Source of the DNA: Tubulanus polymorphus
Taxonomy: Eukaryota; Nemertea; Palaeonemertea; Tubulaniformes; Tubulanidae
Assembly: GCF_964204645.1 (NCBI RefSeq)
Contig: NC_134028.1
Span: forward strand, 62,001-126,000
Length of the DNA stretch: 64,000 bases
Reading direction: 5' to 3'
The notes beneath the pieces were generated by a model, which was given only the letters and a program-made list of their open reading frames with translations, was not told the origin of the DNA and ran no database searches. Positions 32,601 to 48,600 of the stretch are shown one piece after another. The position numbers and the translations under genes are program-made. How positions within the stretch are numbered: the first letter of the stretch is position 1; each line of letters starts with the position of its first letter.

Positions 32601-35600
32601 GATATCAGTTCAATACGCCTTAGCCCATCTTTTCAGATTGAGTCCATCATCTTCAGAACCAAAGGCAGCCAGAAAATTCTGATTCTTTCCACCTATCTAT
32701 TTGAAATCAGTTCAGTTCACCCTAACCCATCAATTAAGATAGAATTCATCATCTTTAGGACCCTATTTTGCAAGAAAAATCTGTATCTTTCAGTCCATCT
32801 ACTCGAAATCAGTTCAGTTTACCTTAACCTATCATTTCAGATCGAGTCCATCATCTTCAGGAGCATAAATAGCCAGAAAATTCTTAATCTTTCCACCTAT
32901 CCATTTGAAATCAGTTCAGTACACCCTAACCCATCAATTAAGATAGAATTCATCATCTTTAGGACCCTATTTTGCAAGAAAAATCTGTATCTTTCAGTCC
33001 ATCTACTCGAAATCAGTTCAGTTTACCTTAACCTATCATTTCAGATCGAGTCCATCATCTTCAGGAGCATAAATAGCCAGAAAATTCTTAATCTTTCCAC
33101 CTATCTATTTGAAATCAGTTCAATACGCCTTAGCCCATCTTTTCAGATTCAGTCCATCATCTTCAGAACCAAAGGCAGCCAGAAAATTCTGATTCTTTCC
33201 ACCTATCTATTTGAAATCAGTTCAGTTCACCCTAACCCATCAATTAAGATAGAATTCATCATCTTTAGGACCCTATTTTGCAAGAAAAATCTGTATCTTT
33301 CAGTCCATCTATTCGAAATCAGTTCAGTTTACCTTAACCTATCATTTCAGATCGAGTCCATCATCTTCAGGAGCATAAATAGCCAGAAAATTCGTAATCT
33401 TTCCACCTATCTATTTGAAATCAGTTCAGTACACCCTAACCCATCAATTAAGATAGAACTCATCATCTTTAGGACCCTATTTTGCAAGAAAAATCTGTAT
33501 CTTTCAGTCCATCTACTCGAAATCAGTTCAGTCTACCTTAACCTATCATCTCAGATCGAGTCCATCATCTTCAGGAGCATAAATAGCCAGAAAATTCTTA
33601 ATCTTTCCACCTATCTATTTGAAATCAGTTCAATACGCCTTAACACATCTTTTCAGATTGAATCCATCATCTTCAGAACCAAAAGCAGCCAGAAAATTCT
33701 GATTCTTTCAACCTATCTATTTGAAATCAGTTCAGTACACCCTAACCCATCAATTAAGATAGAATTCATCATCTTTAGGACCCTATTTTGCAAGAAAAAT
33801 CTGTATCTTTCAGTCCATCTACTCGAAATCAGTTCAGTTTACCTTAACCTATCATTTCAGATCGAGTCCATCATCTTCAGGAGCATAAATAGCCAGAAAA
33901 TTCTTAATCTTTCCACCTATCTATTTGAAATCAGTTCAATACGCCTTAACACATCTTTTCAGATTGAATCCATCATCTTCAGAACCAAAAGCAGCCAGAA
34001 AATTCTTAATCTTTCAACCTATCTATTTGAAATCAGTTCAGTACACCCTAACCCATCAATTAAGATAGAATTCATCATCTTTAGGACCCTATTTTGCAAG
34101 AAAAATCTGTATCTTACAGTCCATCTACTCGAAATCAGTTCAGTTTACCTTAACCTATCATTTCAGATCGAGTCCATCATCTTCAGGAGCATAAATAGCC
34201 AGAAAATTCTTAATCTTTCCACCTATCTATTTGAAATCAGTTCAATACGCCTTAGCCCATCTTTTCAGATTGAGTCCATCATCTTCAGAACCAAAGGCAG
34301 CCAGAAAATTCTGATTCTTTCCACCTATCTATTTGAAATCAGTTCAGTTCACCCTAACCCATCAATTAAGATAGAATTCATCATCTTTAGGACCCTATTT
34401 TGCAAGAAAAATCTGTATCTTTCAGTCCATCTACTCGAAATCAGTTCAGTTTACCTTAACCTATCATTTCAGATCGAGTCCATCATCTTCAGGAGCATAA
34501 ATAGCCAGAAAATTCTTAATCTTTCCACCTATCTATTTGAAATCAGTTCAATACGCCTTAGCCCATCTTTTCAGATTCAGTCCATCATCTTCAGAACCAA
34601 AGGCAGCCAGAAAATTCTGATTCTTTCCACCTATCTATTTGAAATCAGTTCAGTTCACCCTAACCCATCAATTAAGATAGAATTCATCATCTTTAGGATC
34701 CTATTTTGCAAGAAAAATCTGTATCTTTCAGTCCATCTATTCGAAATCAGTTCAGTTTACCTTAACCTATCATTTCAGATCGAGTCCATCATCTTCAGGA
34801 GCATAAATAGCCAGAAAATTCGTAATCTTTCCACCTATCTATTTGAAATCAGTTCAGTACACCCTAACCCATCAATTAAGATAGAACTCATCATCTTTAG
34901 GACCCTATTTTGCAAGAAAAATCTGTATCTTTCAGTCCATCTACTCGAAATCAGTTCAGTTTACCTTAACCTATCATTTCAGATCGAGTCCATCATCTTC
35001 AGGAGCATAAATAGCCAGAAAATTCTTAATCTTTCCACCTATCTATTTGAAATCAGTTCAATACGCCTTAACACATCTTTTCAGATTGAATCCATCATCT
35101 TCAGAACCAAAAGCAGCCAGAAAATTCTTAATCTTTCAACCTATCTATTTGAAATCAGTTCAGTACACCCTAACCCATCAATTAAGATAGAATTCATCAT
35201 CTTTAGGACCCTATTTTGCAAGAAAAATCTGTATCTTTCAGTCCATCTACTCGAAATCAGTTCAGTTTACCTTAACCTATCATTTCAGATCGAGTCCATC
35301 ATCTTCAGGAGCATAAATAACCAGAAAATTCTTAATCTTTCCACCTATCTATTTGAAATCAGTTCAATACGCCTTAGCCCATCTTTTCAGATTCAGTCCA
35401 TCATCTTCAGAACCAAAGGCAGCCAGAAAATTCTTAATCTTTCCACCTATCTGTTTGAAATCAGTTCAGTTCACCCTAACCCATCAATTTAGATAGAATT
35501 CATCATCTTTAGGACCCTATTTTGCAAGAAAAACCTGTATCTTTCAGTCCATCTGCTCGAAATCAGTTCAGTTTACCTTAACCTATCATTTCAGATCGAG

Positions 35601-36900
35601 TCCATCATCTTCAGGAGCATAAATAGCCAGAAAATTCTTAATCTTTCCACCTATCTATTTGAAATCAGTTCAATACGCCTTAACACATCTTTTCAGATTG
35701 AATCCATCATCTTCAGAACCAAAAGCAGCCAGAAAATTCTGATTCTTTCAACCTATCTATTTGAAATCAGTTCAGTACACCCTAACCCATCAATTAAGAT
35801 AGAACTCATCATCTTTAGGACCCTATTTTGCAAGAAAAATCTGTATCTTTCAGTCCATCTGCTCGAAATCAGTTCAGTTTACCTTAACCTATCATTTCAG
35901 ATCGAGTCCATCATCTTCAGGAGCATAAATAGCCAGAAAATTCTTAATCTTTCCACCTATCTATTTGAAATCAGTTCAATACGCCTTAACACATCTTTTC
36001 AGATTGAATCCATCATCTTCAGAACCAAAAGCAGCCAGAAAATTCTTAATCTTTCAACCTATCTATTTGAAATCAGTTCAGTACACCCTAACCCATCAAT
36101 TAAGATAGAATTCATCATCTTTAGGACCCTATTTGGCAAGAAAAATCTGTATCTTTCAGTCCATCTACTCGAAATCAGTTCAGTTTACCTTAACCTATCA
36201 TTTCAGATCGAGTCCATCATCTTCAGGAGCATAAATAGCCAGAAAATTCTTAATCTTTCCACCTATCTATTTGAAATCAGTTCAATACGCCTTAGCCCAT
36301 CTTTTCAGAGTGAGTCCATCATCTTCAGAACCAAAGGCAGCCAGAAAATTCTGATTCTTTCCACCTATCTATTTGAAATCAGTTCAGTTCACCCTAACCC
36401 ATCAATTAAGATAGAATTCATCATCTTTAGGACCCAATTTTGCAAGAAAAATCTGTATCTTTCAGTCCATCTACTCGAAATCAGTTCAGTTTACCTTAAC
36501 CTTTCATTTCAGATCGAGTCCATCATCTTCAGGAGCATAAATAGCCAGAAAATTCTTAATCTTTCCACCTATCTATTTGAAATCAGTTCAATACGCCTTA
36601 GCCCATCTTTTCAGATTCAGTCCATCGTCTTCAGAACCAAAGGCAGCCAGAAAATTCTGATTCTTTCCACCTATCTATTTGAAATCAGTTCAGTTCACCC
36701 TAACCCATCAATTAAGATAGAATTCATCATCTTTAGGACCCTATTTTGCAAGAAATATCTGTATCTTTCAGTCCATCTATTCGAAATCAGTTCAGTTTAC
36801 CTTAACCTATCATTTCAGATCGAGTCCATCATCTTCAGGAGCATAAATAGCCAGAAAATTCGTAATCTTTCCACCTATCTATTTGAAATCAGTTCAGTAC
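32601..36900 (+). repeat. Segmental duplication pair 1, left copy (offset 4,794/5,100 bp)
   Basis: Private variants recur in the right copy: TTTGATATCAG at 32601 and 37395, CATCTCAG at 33547 and 38341 (both offset 4,794), then ATCTTACAGTCC (34111 and 39211) and AGGATCCTATT (34696 and 39796) at offset 5,100. The 306 bp step is one extra trimer in the right copy. The left and right limits given are approximate. Confidence 0.6.
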
Positions 36901-37394
36901 ACCCTAACCCATCAATTAAGATAGAACTCATCATCTTTAGGACCCTATTTTGCAAGAAAAATCTGTATCTTTCAGTCCATCTACTCGAAATCAGTTCAGT
37001 CTACCTTAACCTATCATTTCAGATCGAGTCCATCATCTTCAGGAGCATAAATAGCCAGAAAATTCTTAATCTTTCCACCTATCTATTTGAAATCAGTTCA
37101 ATACGCCTTAACACATCTTTTCAGATTGAATCCATCATCTTCAGAACCAAAAGCAGCCAGAAAATTCTTAATCTTTCAACCTATCTATTTGAAATCAGTT
37201 CAGTACACCCTAACCCATCAATTAAGATAGAATTCATCATCTTTAGGACCCTATTTTGCAAGAAAAATCTGTATCTTTCAGTCCATCTACTCGAAATCAG
37301 TTCAGTTTACCTTAACCTATCATTTCAGATCGAGTCCATCATCTTCAGGAGCATAAATAGCCAGAAAATTCTTAATCTTTCCACCTATCTATTT

Positions 37395-40300
37395 GATATC
37401 AGTTCAATACGCCTTAGCCCATCTTTTCAGATTGAGTCCATCATCTTCAGAACCAAAGGCAGCCAGAAAATTCTGATTCTTTCCACCTATCTATTTGAAA
37501 TCAGTTCAGTTCACCCTAACCCATCAATTAAGATAGAATTCATCATCTTTAGGACCCTATTTTGCAAGAAAAATCTGTATCTTTCAGTTCATCTACTCGA
37601 AATCAGTTCAGTTTACCTTAACCTATCATTTCAGATCGAGTCCATCATCTTCAGGAGCATAAATAGCCAGAAAATTCTTAATCTTTCCACCTATCCATTT
37701 GAAATCAGTTCAGTACACCCTAACCCATCAATTAAGATAGAATTCATCATCTTTAGGACCCTATTTTGCAAGAAAAATCTGTATCTTTCAGTCCATCTAC
37801 TCGAAATCAGTTCTGTTTACCTTAACCTATCATTTCAGATCGAGTCCATCATCTTCAGGAGCATAAATAGCCAGAAAATTCTTAATCTTTCCACCTATCT
37901 ATTTGAAATCAGTTCAATACGCCTTAGCCCATCTTTTCAGATTCAGTCCATCATCTTCAGAACCAAAGGCAGCCAGAAAATTCTGATTCTTTCCACCTAT
38001 CTATTTGAAATCAGTTCAGTTCACCCTAACCCATCAATTAAGATAGAATTCATCATCTTTAGGACCCTATTTTGCAAGAAAAATCTGTATCTTTCAGTCC
38101 ATCTATTCGAAATCAGTTCAGTTTACCTTAACCTATCATTTCAGATCGAGTCCATCATCTTCAGGAGCATAAATAGCCAGAAAATTCGTAATCTTTCCAC
38201 CTATCTATTTGAAATCAGTTCAGTACACCCTAACCCATCAATTAAGATAGAACTCATCATCTTTAGGACCCTATTTTGCAAGAAAAATCTGTATCTTTCA
38301 GTCCATCTACTCGAAATCAGTTCAGTCTACCTTAACCTATCATCTCAGATCGAGTCCATCATCTTCAGGAGCATAAATAGCCAGAAAATTCTTAATCTTT
38401 CCACCTATCTATTTGAAATCAGTTCAATACGCCTTAACACATCTTTTCAGATTGAATCCATCATCTTCAGAACCAAAAGCAGCCAGAAAATTCTGATTCT
38501 TTCAACCTATCTATTTGAAATCAGTTCAGTACACCCTAACCCATCAATTAAGATAGAATTCATCATCTTTAGGACCCTATTTTGCAAGAAAAATCTGTAT
38601 CTTTCAGTCCATCTACTCGAAATCAGTTCAGTTTACCTTAACCTATCATTTCAGATCGAGTCCATCATCTTCAGGAGCATAAATAGCCAGAAAATTCTTA
38701 ATCTTTCCACCTATCTATTTGAAATCAGTTCAATACGCCTTAACACATCTTTTCAGATTGAATCCATCATCTTCAGAACCAAAAGCAGCCAGAAAATTCT
38801 GATTCTTTCAACCTATCTATTTGAAATCAGTTCAGTACACCCTAACCCATCAATTAAGATAGAATTCATCATCTTTAGGACCCTATTTTGCAAGAAAAAT
38901 CTGTATCTTTCAGTCCATCTACTCGAAATCAGTTCAGTTTACCTTAACCTATCATTTCAGATCGAGTCCATCATCTTCAGGAGCATAAATAGCCAGAAAA
39001 TTCTTAATCTTTCCACCTATCTATTTGAAATCAGTTCAATACGCCTTAACACATCTTTTCAGATTGAATCCATCATCTTCAGAACCAAAAGCAGCCAGAA
39101 AATTCTTAATCTTTCAACCTATCTATTTGAAATCAGTTCAGTACACCCTAACCCATCAATTAAGATAGAATTCATCATCTTTAGGACCCTATTTTGCAAG
39201 AAAAATCTGTATCTTACAGTCCATCTACTCGAAATCAGTTCAGTTTACCTTAACCTATCATTTCAGATCGAGTCCATCATCTTCAGGAGCATAAATAGCC
39301 AGAAAATTCTTAATCTTTCCACCTATCTATTTGAAATCAGTTCAATACGCCTTAGCCCATCTTTTCAGATTGAGTCCATCATCTTCAGAACCAAAGGCAG
39401 CCAGAAAATTCTGATTCTTTCCACCTATCTATTTGAAATCAGTTCAGTTCACCCTAACCCATCAATTAAGATAGAATTCATCATCTTTAGGACCCTATTT
39501 TGCAAGAAAAATCTGTATCTTTCAGTCCATCTACTCGAAATCAGTTCAGTTTACCTTAACCTATCATTTCAGATCGAGTCCATCATCTTCAGGAGCATAA
39601 ATAGCCAGAAAATTCTTAATCTTTCCACCTATCTATTTGAAATCAGTTCAATACGCCTTAGCCCATCTTTTCAGATTCAGTCCATCATCTTCAGAACCAA
39701 AGGCAGCCAGAAAATTCTGATTCTTTCCACCTATCTATTTGAAATCAGTTCAGTTCACCCTAACCCATCAATTAAGATAGAATTCATCATCTTTAGGATC
39801 CTATTTTGCAAGAAAAATCTGTATCTTTCAGTCCATCTATTCGAAATCAGTTCAGTTTACCTTAACCTATTATTTCAGATCGAGTCCATCATCTTCAGGA
39901 GCATAAATAGCCAGAAAATTCGTAATCTTTCCACCTATCTATTTGAAATCAGTTCAGTACACCCTAACCCATCAATTAAGATAGAACTCATCATCTTTAG
40001 GACCCTATTTTGCAAGAAAAATCTGTATCTTTCAGTCCATCTACTCGAAATCAGTTCAGTCTACCTTAACCTATCATTTCAGATCGAGTCCATCATCTTC
40101 AGGAGCATAAATAGCCAGAAAATTCTTAATCTTTCCACCTATCTATTTGAAATCAGTTCAATACGCCTTAACACATCTTTTCAGATTGAATCCATCATCT
40201 TCAGAACCAAAAGCAGCCAGAAAATTCTGATTCTTTCAACCTATCTATTTGAAATCAGTTCAGTACACCCTAACCCATCAATTAAGATAGAATTCATCAT

Positions 40301-42000
40301 CTTTAGGACCCTATTTTGCAAGAAAAATCTGTATCTTTCAGTCCATCTACTCGAAATCAGTTCAGTTTACCTTAACCTATCATTTCAGATCGAGTCCATC
40401 ATCTTCAGGAGCATAAATAGCCAGAAAATTCTTAATCTTTCCACCTATCTATTTGAAATCAGTTCAATACGTCTTAACACATCTTTTCAGATTGAATCCA
40501 TCATCTTCAGAACCAAAAGCAGCCAGAAAATTCTTAATCTTTCAACCTATCTATTTGAAATCAGTTCAGTACACCCTAACCCATCAATTAAGATAGAATT
40601 CATCATCTTTAGGACCCTATTTTGCAAGAAAAATCTGTATCTTTCAGTCCATCTACTCGAAATCAGTTCAGTTTACCTTAACCTATCAATTCAGATCGAG
40701 TCCATCATCTTCAGGAGCATAAATAGCCAGAAAATTCTTAATCTTTCCACCTATCTATTTGAAATCAGTTCAATACGCCTTAGCCCATCTTTTCAGATTG
40801 AGTCCATCATCTTCAGAACCAAAGGCAGCCAGAAAATTCTGATTCTTTCAACCTATCTATTTGAAATCAGTTCAGTTCACCCTAACCCATCAATTAAGAT
40901 AGAATTCATCATCTTTAGGACCCTATTTTGCAAGAAAAATCTGTATCTTTCAGTCCATCTACTCGAAATCAGTTCAGTTTACCTTAACCTATCATTTCAG
41001 ATCGAGTCCATCATCTTCAGGAGCATAAATAGCCAGAAAATTCTTAATCTTTCCACCTAACCATTTGAAATCAGTTCAGTACACCCTAACCCATCAATTA
41101 AGATAGAATTCATCATCTTTAGGACCCTATTTTGCAAGAAAAATCTGTATCTTTCAGTCCATCTACTCGAAATCAGTTCAGTTTACCTTAACCTATCATT
41201 TCAGATCGAGTCCATCATCTTCAGGAGCATAAATAGCCAGAAAATTCTTAATCTTTCCACCTATCTATTTGAAATCAGTTCAATACGCCTTAGCCCATCT
41301 TTTCAGATTCAGTCCATCATCTTCAGAACCAAAGGCAGCCAGAAAATTCTGATTCTTTCAACCTATCTATTTGAAATCAGTTCAGTTCAACCTAACCCAT
41401 CAATTAAGATAGAATTCATCATCTTTAGGACCCTATTTTGCAAGAAAAATCTGTATCTTTCAGTCCATCTACTCGAAATCAGTTCAGTTTACCTTAACCT
41501 ATCATTTCAGATCGAGTCCATCATCTTCAGGAGCATAAATAGCCAGAAAATTCTTAATCTTTCCACCTATCCATTTGAAATCAGTTCAGTACACCCTAAC
41601 CCATCAATTAAGATAGAATTCATCATCTTTAGGACCCTATTTTGCAAGAAAAATCTGTATCTTTCAGTCCATCTACTCGAAATCAGTTCAGTTTACCTTA
41701 ACCTATCATTTCAGATCGAGTCCATCATCTTCAGGAGCATAAATAGCCAGAAAATTCTTAATCTTTCCACCTATCTATTTGAAATCAGTTCAATACGCCT
41801 TAGCCCATCTTTTCAGATTCAGTCCATCATCTTCAGAACCAAAAGCAGCCAGAAAATTCTGATTCTTTCAACCTATCTATTTGAAATCAGTTCAGTTCAC
41901 CCTAACCCATCAATTAAGATAGAACTCATCATCTTTAGGACCCTATTTTGCAAGAAAAATCTGTATCTTTCAGTCCATCTACTCGAAATCAGTTCAGTCT
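37395..42000 (+). repeat. Segmental duplication pair 1, right copy
   Basis: It shares the private variants of the block starting at 32601 but holds an additional C-A-B trimer between about 38.4 and 39.2 kb. The limits are approximate. Confidence 0.55.
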
Positions 42001-42689
42001 ACCTTAACCTATCATTTCAGATCGAGTCCATCATCTTCAGGAGCATAAATAGCCAGAAAATTCTTAATCTTTCCACCTATCTATTTGAAATCAGTTCAAT
42101 ACGCCTTAACACATCTTTTCAGATTGAATCCATCATCTTCAGAACCAAAAGCAGCCAGAAAATTCTGATTCTTTCAACCTATCTATTTGAAATCAGTTCA
42201 GTACACCCTAACCCATCAATTAAGATAGAATTCATCATCTTTAGGACCCTATTTTGCAAGAAAAATCTGTATCTTTCAGTCCATCTACTCGAAATCAGTT
42301 CAGTTTACCTTAACCTATCATTTCAGATCGAGTCCATCATCTTCAGGAGCATAAATAGCCAGAAAATTCTTAATCTTTCCACCTATCTATTTGAAATCAG
42401 TTCAATACGCCTTAACACATCTTTTCAGATTGAATCCATCATCTTCAGAACCAAAAGCAGCCAGAAAATTCTGATTCTTTCAACCTATCTATTTGAAATC
42501 AGTTCAGTACACCCTAACCCATCAATTAAGATAGAATTCATCATCTTTAGGACCCTATTTTGCAAGAAAAATCTGTATCTTTCAGTCCATCTACTCGAAA
42601 TCAGTTCAGTTTACCTTAACCTATCATTTCAGATCGAGTCCATCATCTTCAGGAGCATAAATAGCCAGAAAATTCTTAATCTTTCCACC

Positions 42690-45600
42690 TATCTATTTGA
42701 AATCAGTTCAATACGCCTTAGCCCATCTTTTCAGATTGAATCCATCATCTTCAGAACCAAAAGCAGCCAGAAAATTCTGATTCTTTCAACCTATCTATTT
42801 GAAATCAGTTCAGTACACCCTAACCCATCAATTAAGATAGAATTCATCATCTTTAGGACCCTATTTTGCAAGAAAAATCTGTATCTTTCAGTCCATCTAC
42901 TCGAAATCAGTTCAATTTACCTTAACCTATCATTTCAGATCGAGTCCATCATCTTCAGGAGCATAAATAGCCAGAAAATTCTTAATCTTTCCACCTATCT
43001 ATTTGAAATCAGTTCAATACGCCTTAACACATCTTTTCAGATTGAATCCATCATCTTCAGAACCAAAAGCAGCCAGAAAATTCGTAATCTTTCAACCTAT
43101 CTATTTGAAATCAGTTCAATACGCCTTAACCCATCTTTTCAGATTGAGTCCATCATCTTCAGAACCAAAGGCAGCAAGAAAATTCTGATTCTTTCAACCT
43201 ATCTATTTGAAATCAGTTCAGTACACCCTTACCCATCAATTAAGATAGAATTCATCATCTTTAGGACCCTATTTTGCAAGAAAAATCTGTATCTTTCAGT
43301 CCATCTACTCGAAATCAGTTCAGTTTACCTTAACCTATAATTTCAGAGCGAGTCCATCATCTTCAGGAGCATAAATAACCAGAAAATTCTTAATCTTTCC
43401 ACCTATCTATTTGAAATCAGTTCAGTAAACCCTAACCCATCAATTAAGATAGAACTCATCATCTTTAGGACCCTATTTTGAAAGAAAAATCTGTATCTTT
43501 CAGTCCATCTGCTCGATATCAGTTCAGTTTACCTTAACCTATCATTTCAGATCGAGTCCATCATCTTCAGGAGCATAAATAGCCAGAAAATTCTTAATCT
43601 TTCCACCTATCCATTTGAAATCAGTTCAATACGCCTTAACCCATCTTTTCAGATTGAATCCATCATCTTCAGAACCAAAAGCAGCCAGAAATTTCTGATT
43701 CTTTCAACCTATCTATTTGAAATCAGTTCAGTACACCCTAACCCATCAATTAAGATAGAACTCATCATCTTTAGGACCCTATTTTGCAAGAAAAATCTGT
43801 ATCTTTTAGTCCATCAGCTCGAAATCAGTTCAGTTTACCTTAACCTATCATTTCAGATCGAGTCCATCATCTTCAGGAGCATAAATAGCCAGAAAATTCT
43901 TAATCTTTCCACCTATCTATTTGAAATCAGTTCAATACGCCTTAGCCCATCTTTTCAGATTGAGTCCATCATCTTCAGAACCAAAGGCAGCCAGAAAATT
44001 CTGATTCTTTCCACCCATCTATTTGAAATCAGTTCAGTTCACCCTAACCCATCAATTAAGGTAGAATTCATCATCTTTAGGACCCTATTTTGCAAGAAAA
44101 ATCTGTATCTATCAGTCCATCTACTCGAAATCAGTTCAGTCTACCTTAACCTATCATTTCAGATCGAGTCCATCATCTTCAGGAGCATAAATAGCCACGA
44201 AATTCTTAATCTTTCAACCTATCTGTTTGAAATCAGTTCAGTACACCCTAACCCATCAATTAAGATAGAATTCATCATCTTTAGGACCCTATTTTGCAAG
44301 AAAAATCTGTATCTTTCAGTCCATCTACTCGAAATCAGTTCAGTTTACCTTAACCTATCATTTCAGATCGAGTCCATCATCTTCAGGAGCATAAATAACC
44401 AGAAAATTCTTAATCTTTCCACCTATCTATTTGAAATCAGTTCAATACGCCTTAGCCCATCTTTTCAGATTGAGTCCATCATCTTCAGAACCAAAGGCAG
44501 CCAGAAAATTCTGATTCTTTCCACCTATCTATTTGAAATCAGTTCAGTTCACCCTAACTCATCAATTAAGATAGAATTCATCATCTTTAGGACCCTATTT
44601 TGCAAGAAAAATCTGTATCTTTCAGTCCATCTACTCGAAATCAGTTCAGTTTACCTTAACCTATCATTTCAGATCGAGTCCATCATCTTCAGGAGCATAA
44701 ATAACCAGAAGATTCTTAATCTTTCAACCTATCTGTTTGAAATCAGTTCAGTACACCCTAACCCATCAATTAAGATAGAATTCATCATCTTTAGGACCCT
44801 ATTTTGCAAGAAAAATCTGTATCTTTCAGTCCATCTACTCGAAATCAGTTCAGTTTACCTTAACCTATCATTTCAGATCGAGTCCATCATCTTCAGGAGC
44901 ATAAATAACCAGAAAATTCTTAATCTTTCCACCTATCTATTTGAAATCAGTTCAATACGCCTTAGCCCATCTTTTCAGATTCAGTCCATCATCTTCAGAA
45001 CCAAAGGCAGCCAGAAAATTCTTAATCTTTCCACCTATCTGTTTGAAATCAGTTCAGTTCACCCTAACCCATCAATTTAGATAGAATTCATCATCTTTAG
45101 GACCCTATTTTGCAAGAAAAACCTGTATCTTTCAGTCCATCTGCTCGAAATCAGTTCAGTTTACCTTAACCTATCATTTCAGATCGAGTCCATCATCTTC
45201 AGGAGCATAAATAGCCAGAAAATTCTTAATCTTTCCACCTATCTATTTGAAATCAGTTCAATACGCCTTAACACATCTTTTCAGATTGAATCCATCATCT
45301 TCAGAACCAAAAGCAGCCAGAAAATTCTGATTCTTGCCACCTATCTATTTGAAATCAGTTCAGTACACCCTAACCCATCAATTAAGATAGAACTCATCAA
45401 CTTTAGGACCCTATTTTGCAAGAAAAATCTGTATCTTTCAGTCCATCTGCTCGAAATCAGTTCAGTTTACCTTAACCTATCATTTCAGATCGAGTCCATC
45501 ATCTTCAGGAGCATAAATAGCCAGAAAATTCTTAATCTTTCCACCTATCTATTTGAAATCAGTTCAATACGCCTTAACACATCTTTTCAGATTGAATCCA

Positions 45601-48600
45601 TCATCTTCAGAACCAAAAGCAGCCAGAAAATTCTGATTCTTTCAACCTATCTATTTGAAATCAGTTCAGTACACCCTAACCCATCAATTAAGATAGAACT
45701 CATCATCTTTAGGACCCTATTTTGCAAGAAAAATCTGTATCTTTCAGTCCATCTGCTCGAAATCAGTTCAGTTTACCTTAACCTATCATTTCAGATCGAG
45801 TCCATCATCTTCAGGAGCATAAATAGCCAGAAAATTCTTAATCTTTCCACCTATCTATTTGAAATCAGTTCAATACGTCTTAACACATCTTTTCAGATTG
45901 AATCCATCATCTTCAGAACCAAAAGCAGCCAGAAAATTCTTAATCTTTCAACCTATCTATTTGAAATCAGTTCAGTACACCCTAACCCATCAATTAAGAT
46001 AGAATTCATCATCTTTAGGACCCTATTTTGCAAGAAAAATCTGTATCTTTCAGTCCATCTACTCGAAATCAGTTCAGTTTACCTTAACCTATCATTTCAG
46101 ATCGAGTCCATCATCTTCAGGAGCATAAATAGCCAGAAAATTCTTAATCTTTCCACCTAACCATTTGAAATCAGTTCAGTACACCCTAACCCATCAATTA
46201 AGATAGAATTCATCATCTTTAGGACCCTATTTTGCAAGAAAAATCTGTATCTTTCAGTCCATCTACTCGAAATCAGTTCAGTTTACCTTAACCTATCATT
46301 TCAGATCGAGTCCATCATCTTCAGGAGCATAAATAGCCAGAAAATTCTTAATCTTTCCACCTATCTATTTGAAATCAGTTCAATACGCCTTAGCCCATCT
46401 TTTCAGATTCAGTCCATCATCTTCAGAACCAAAGGCAGCCAGAAAATTCTGATTCTTTCAACCTATCTATTTGAAATCAGTTCAGTTCACCCTAACCCAT
46501 CAATTAAGATAGAATTCATCATCTTTAGGACCCTATTTTGCAAGAAAAATCTGTATCTTTCAGTCCATCTACTCGAAATCAGTTCAGTTTACCTTAACCT
46601 ATCATTTCAGATCGAGTCCATCATCTTCAGGAGCATAAATAGCCAGAAAATTCTTAATCTTTCCACCTATCCATTTGAAATCAGTTCAGTACACCCTAAC
46701 CCATCAATTAAGATAGAATTCATCATCTTTAGGACCCTATTTTGCAAGAAAAATCTGTATCTTTCAGTCCATCTACTCGAAATCAGTTCAGTTTACCTTA
46801 ACCTATCATTTCAGATCGAGTCCATCATCTTCAGGAGCATAAATAGCCAGAAAATTCTTAATCTTTCCACCTATCTATTTGAAATCAGTTCAATACGCCT
46901 TAGCCCATCTTTTCAGATTCAGTCCATCATCTTCAGAACGAAAAGCAGCCAGAAAATTCTGATTCTTTCAACCTATCTATTTGAAATCAGTTCAGTTCAC
47001 CCTAACCCATCAATTAAGATAGAATTCATCATCTTTAGGACCCTATTTTGCAAGAAAAATCTGTATCTTTCAGTCCATCTATTCGAAATCAGTTCAGTTT
47101 ACCTTAACCTATCATTTCAGATCGAGTCCATCATCTTCAGGAGCATAAATAGCCAGAAAATTCGTAATCTTTCCACCTATCTATTTGAAATCAGTTCAGT
47201 ACACCCTAACCCATCAATTAAGATAGAACTCATCATCTTTAGGACCCTATTTTGCAAGAAAAATCTGTATCTTTCAGTCCATCTACTCGAAATCAGTTCA
47301 GTCTACCTTAACCTATCATTTCAGATCGAGTCCATCATCTTCAGGAGCATAAATAGCCAGAAAATTCTTAATCTTTCCACCTATCTATTTGAAATCAGTT
47401 CAATACGCCTTAACACATCTTTTCAGATTGAATCCATCATCTTCAGAACCAAAAGCAGCCAGAAAATTCTGATTCTTTCAACCTATCTATTTGAAATCAG
47501 TTCAGTACACCCTAACCCATCAATTAAGATAGAATTCATCATCTTTAGGACCCTATTTTGCAAGAAAAATCTGTATCTTTCAGTCCATCTACTCGAAATC
47601 AGTTCAGTTTACCTTAACCTATCATTTCAGATCGAGTCCATCATCTTCAGGAGCATAAATAGCCAGAAAATTCTTAATCTTTCCACCTATCTATTTGAAA
47701 TCAGTTCAATACGCCTTAGCCCATCTTTTCAGATTGAGTCCATCATCTTCAGAACCAAAGGCAGCCAGAAAATTCTGATTCTTTCCACCCATCTATTTGA
47801 AATCAGTTCAGTTCACCCTAACCCATCAATTAAGGTAGAATTCATCATCTTTAGGACCCTATTTTGCAAGAAAAATCTGTATCTTTCAGTCCATCTACTC
47901 GAAATCAGTTCAGTCTACCTTAACCTATCATTTCAGATCGAGTCCATCATCTTCAGGAGCATAAATAGCCACGAAATTCTTAATCTTTCAACCTATCTGT
48001 TTGAAATCAGTTCAGTACACCCTAACCCATCAATTAAGATAGAATTCATCATCTTTAGGACCCTATTTTGCAAGAAAAATCTGTATCTTTCAGTCCATCT
48101 ACTCGAAATCAGTTCAGTTTACCTTAACCTATCATTTCAGATCGAGTCCATCATCTTCAGGAGCATAAATAACCAGAAAATTCTTAATCTTTCCACCTAT
48201 CTATTTGAAATCAGTTCAATACGCCTTAGCCCATCTTTTCAGATTCAGTCCATCATCTTCAGAACCAAAGGCAGCCAGAAAATTCTTAATCTTTCCACCT
48301 ATCTGTTTGAAATCAGTTCAGTTCACCCTAACCCATCAATTTAGATAGAATTCATCATCTTTAGGACCCTATTTTGCAAGAAAAACCTGTATCTTTCAGT
48401 CCATCTGCTCGAAATCAGTTCAGTTTACCTTAACCTATCATTTCAGATCGAGTCCATCATCTTCAGGAGCATAAATAGCCAGAAAATTCTTAATCTTTCC
48501 ACCTATCTATTTGAAATCAGTTCAATACGCCTTAACACATCGTTTCAGATTGAATCCATCATCTTCAGAACCAAAAGCAGCCAGAAAATTCTGATTCTTT

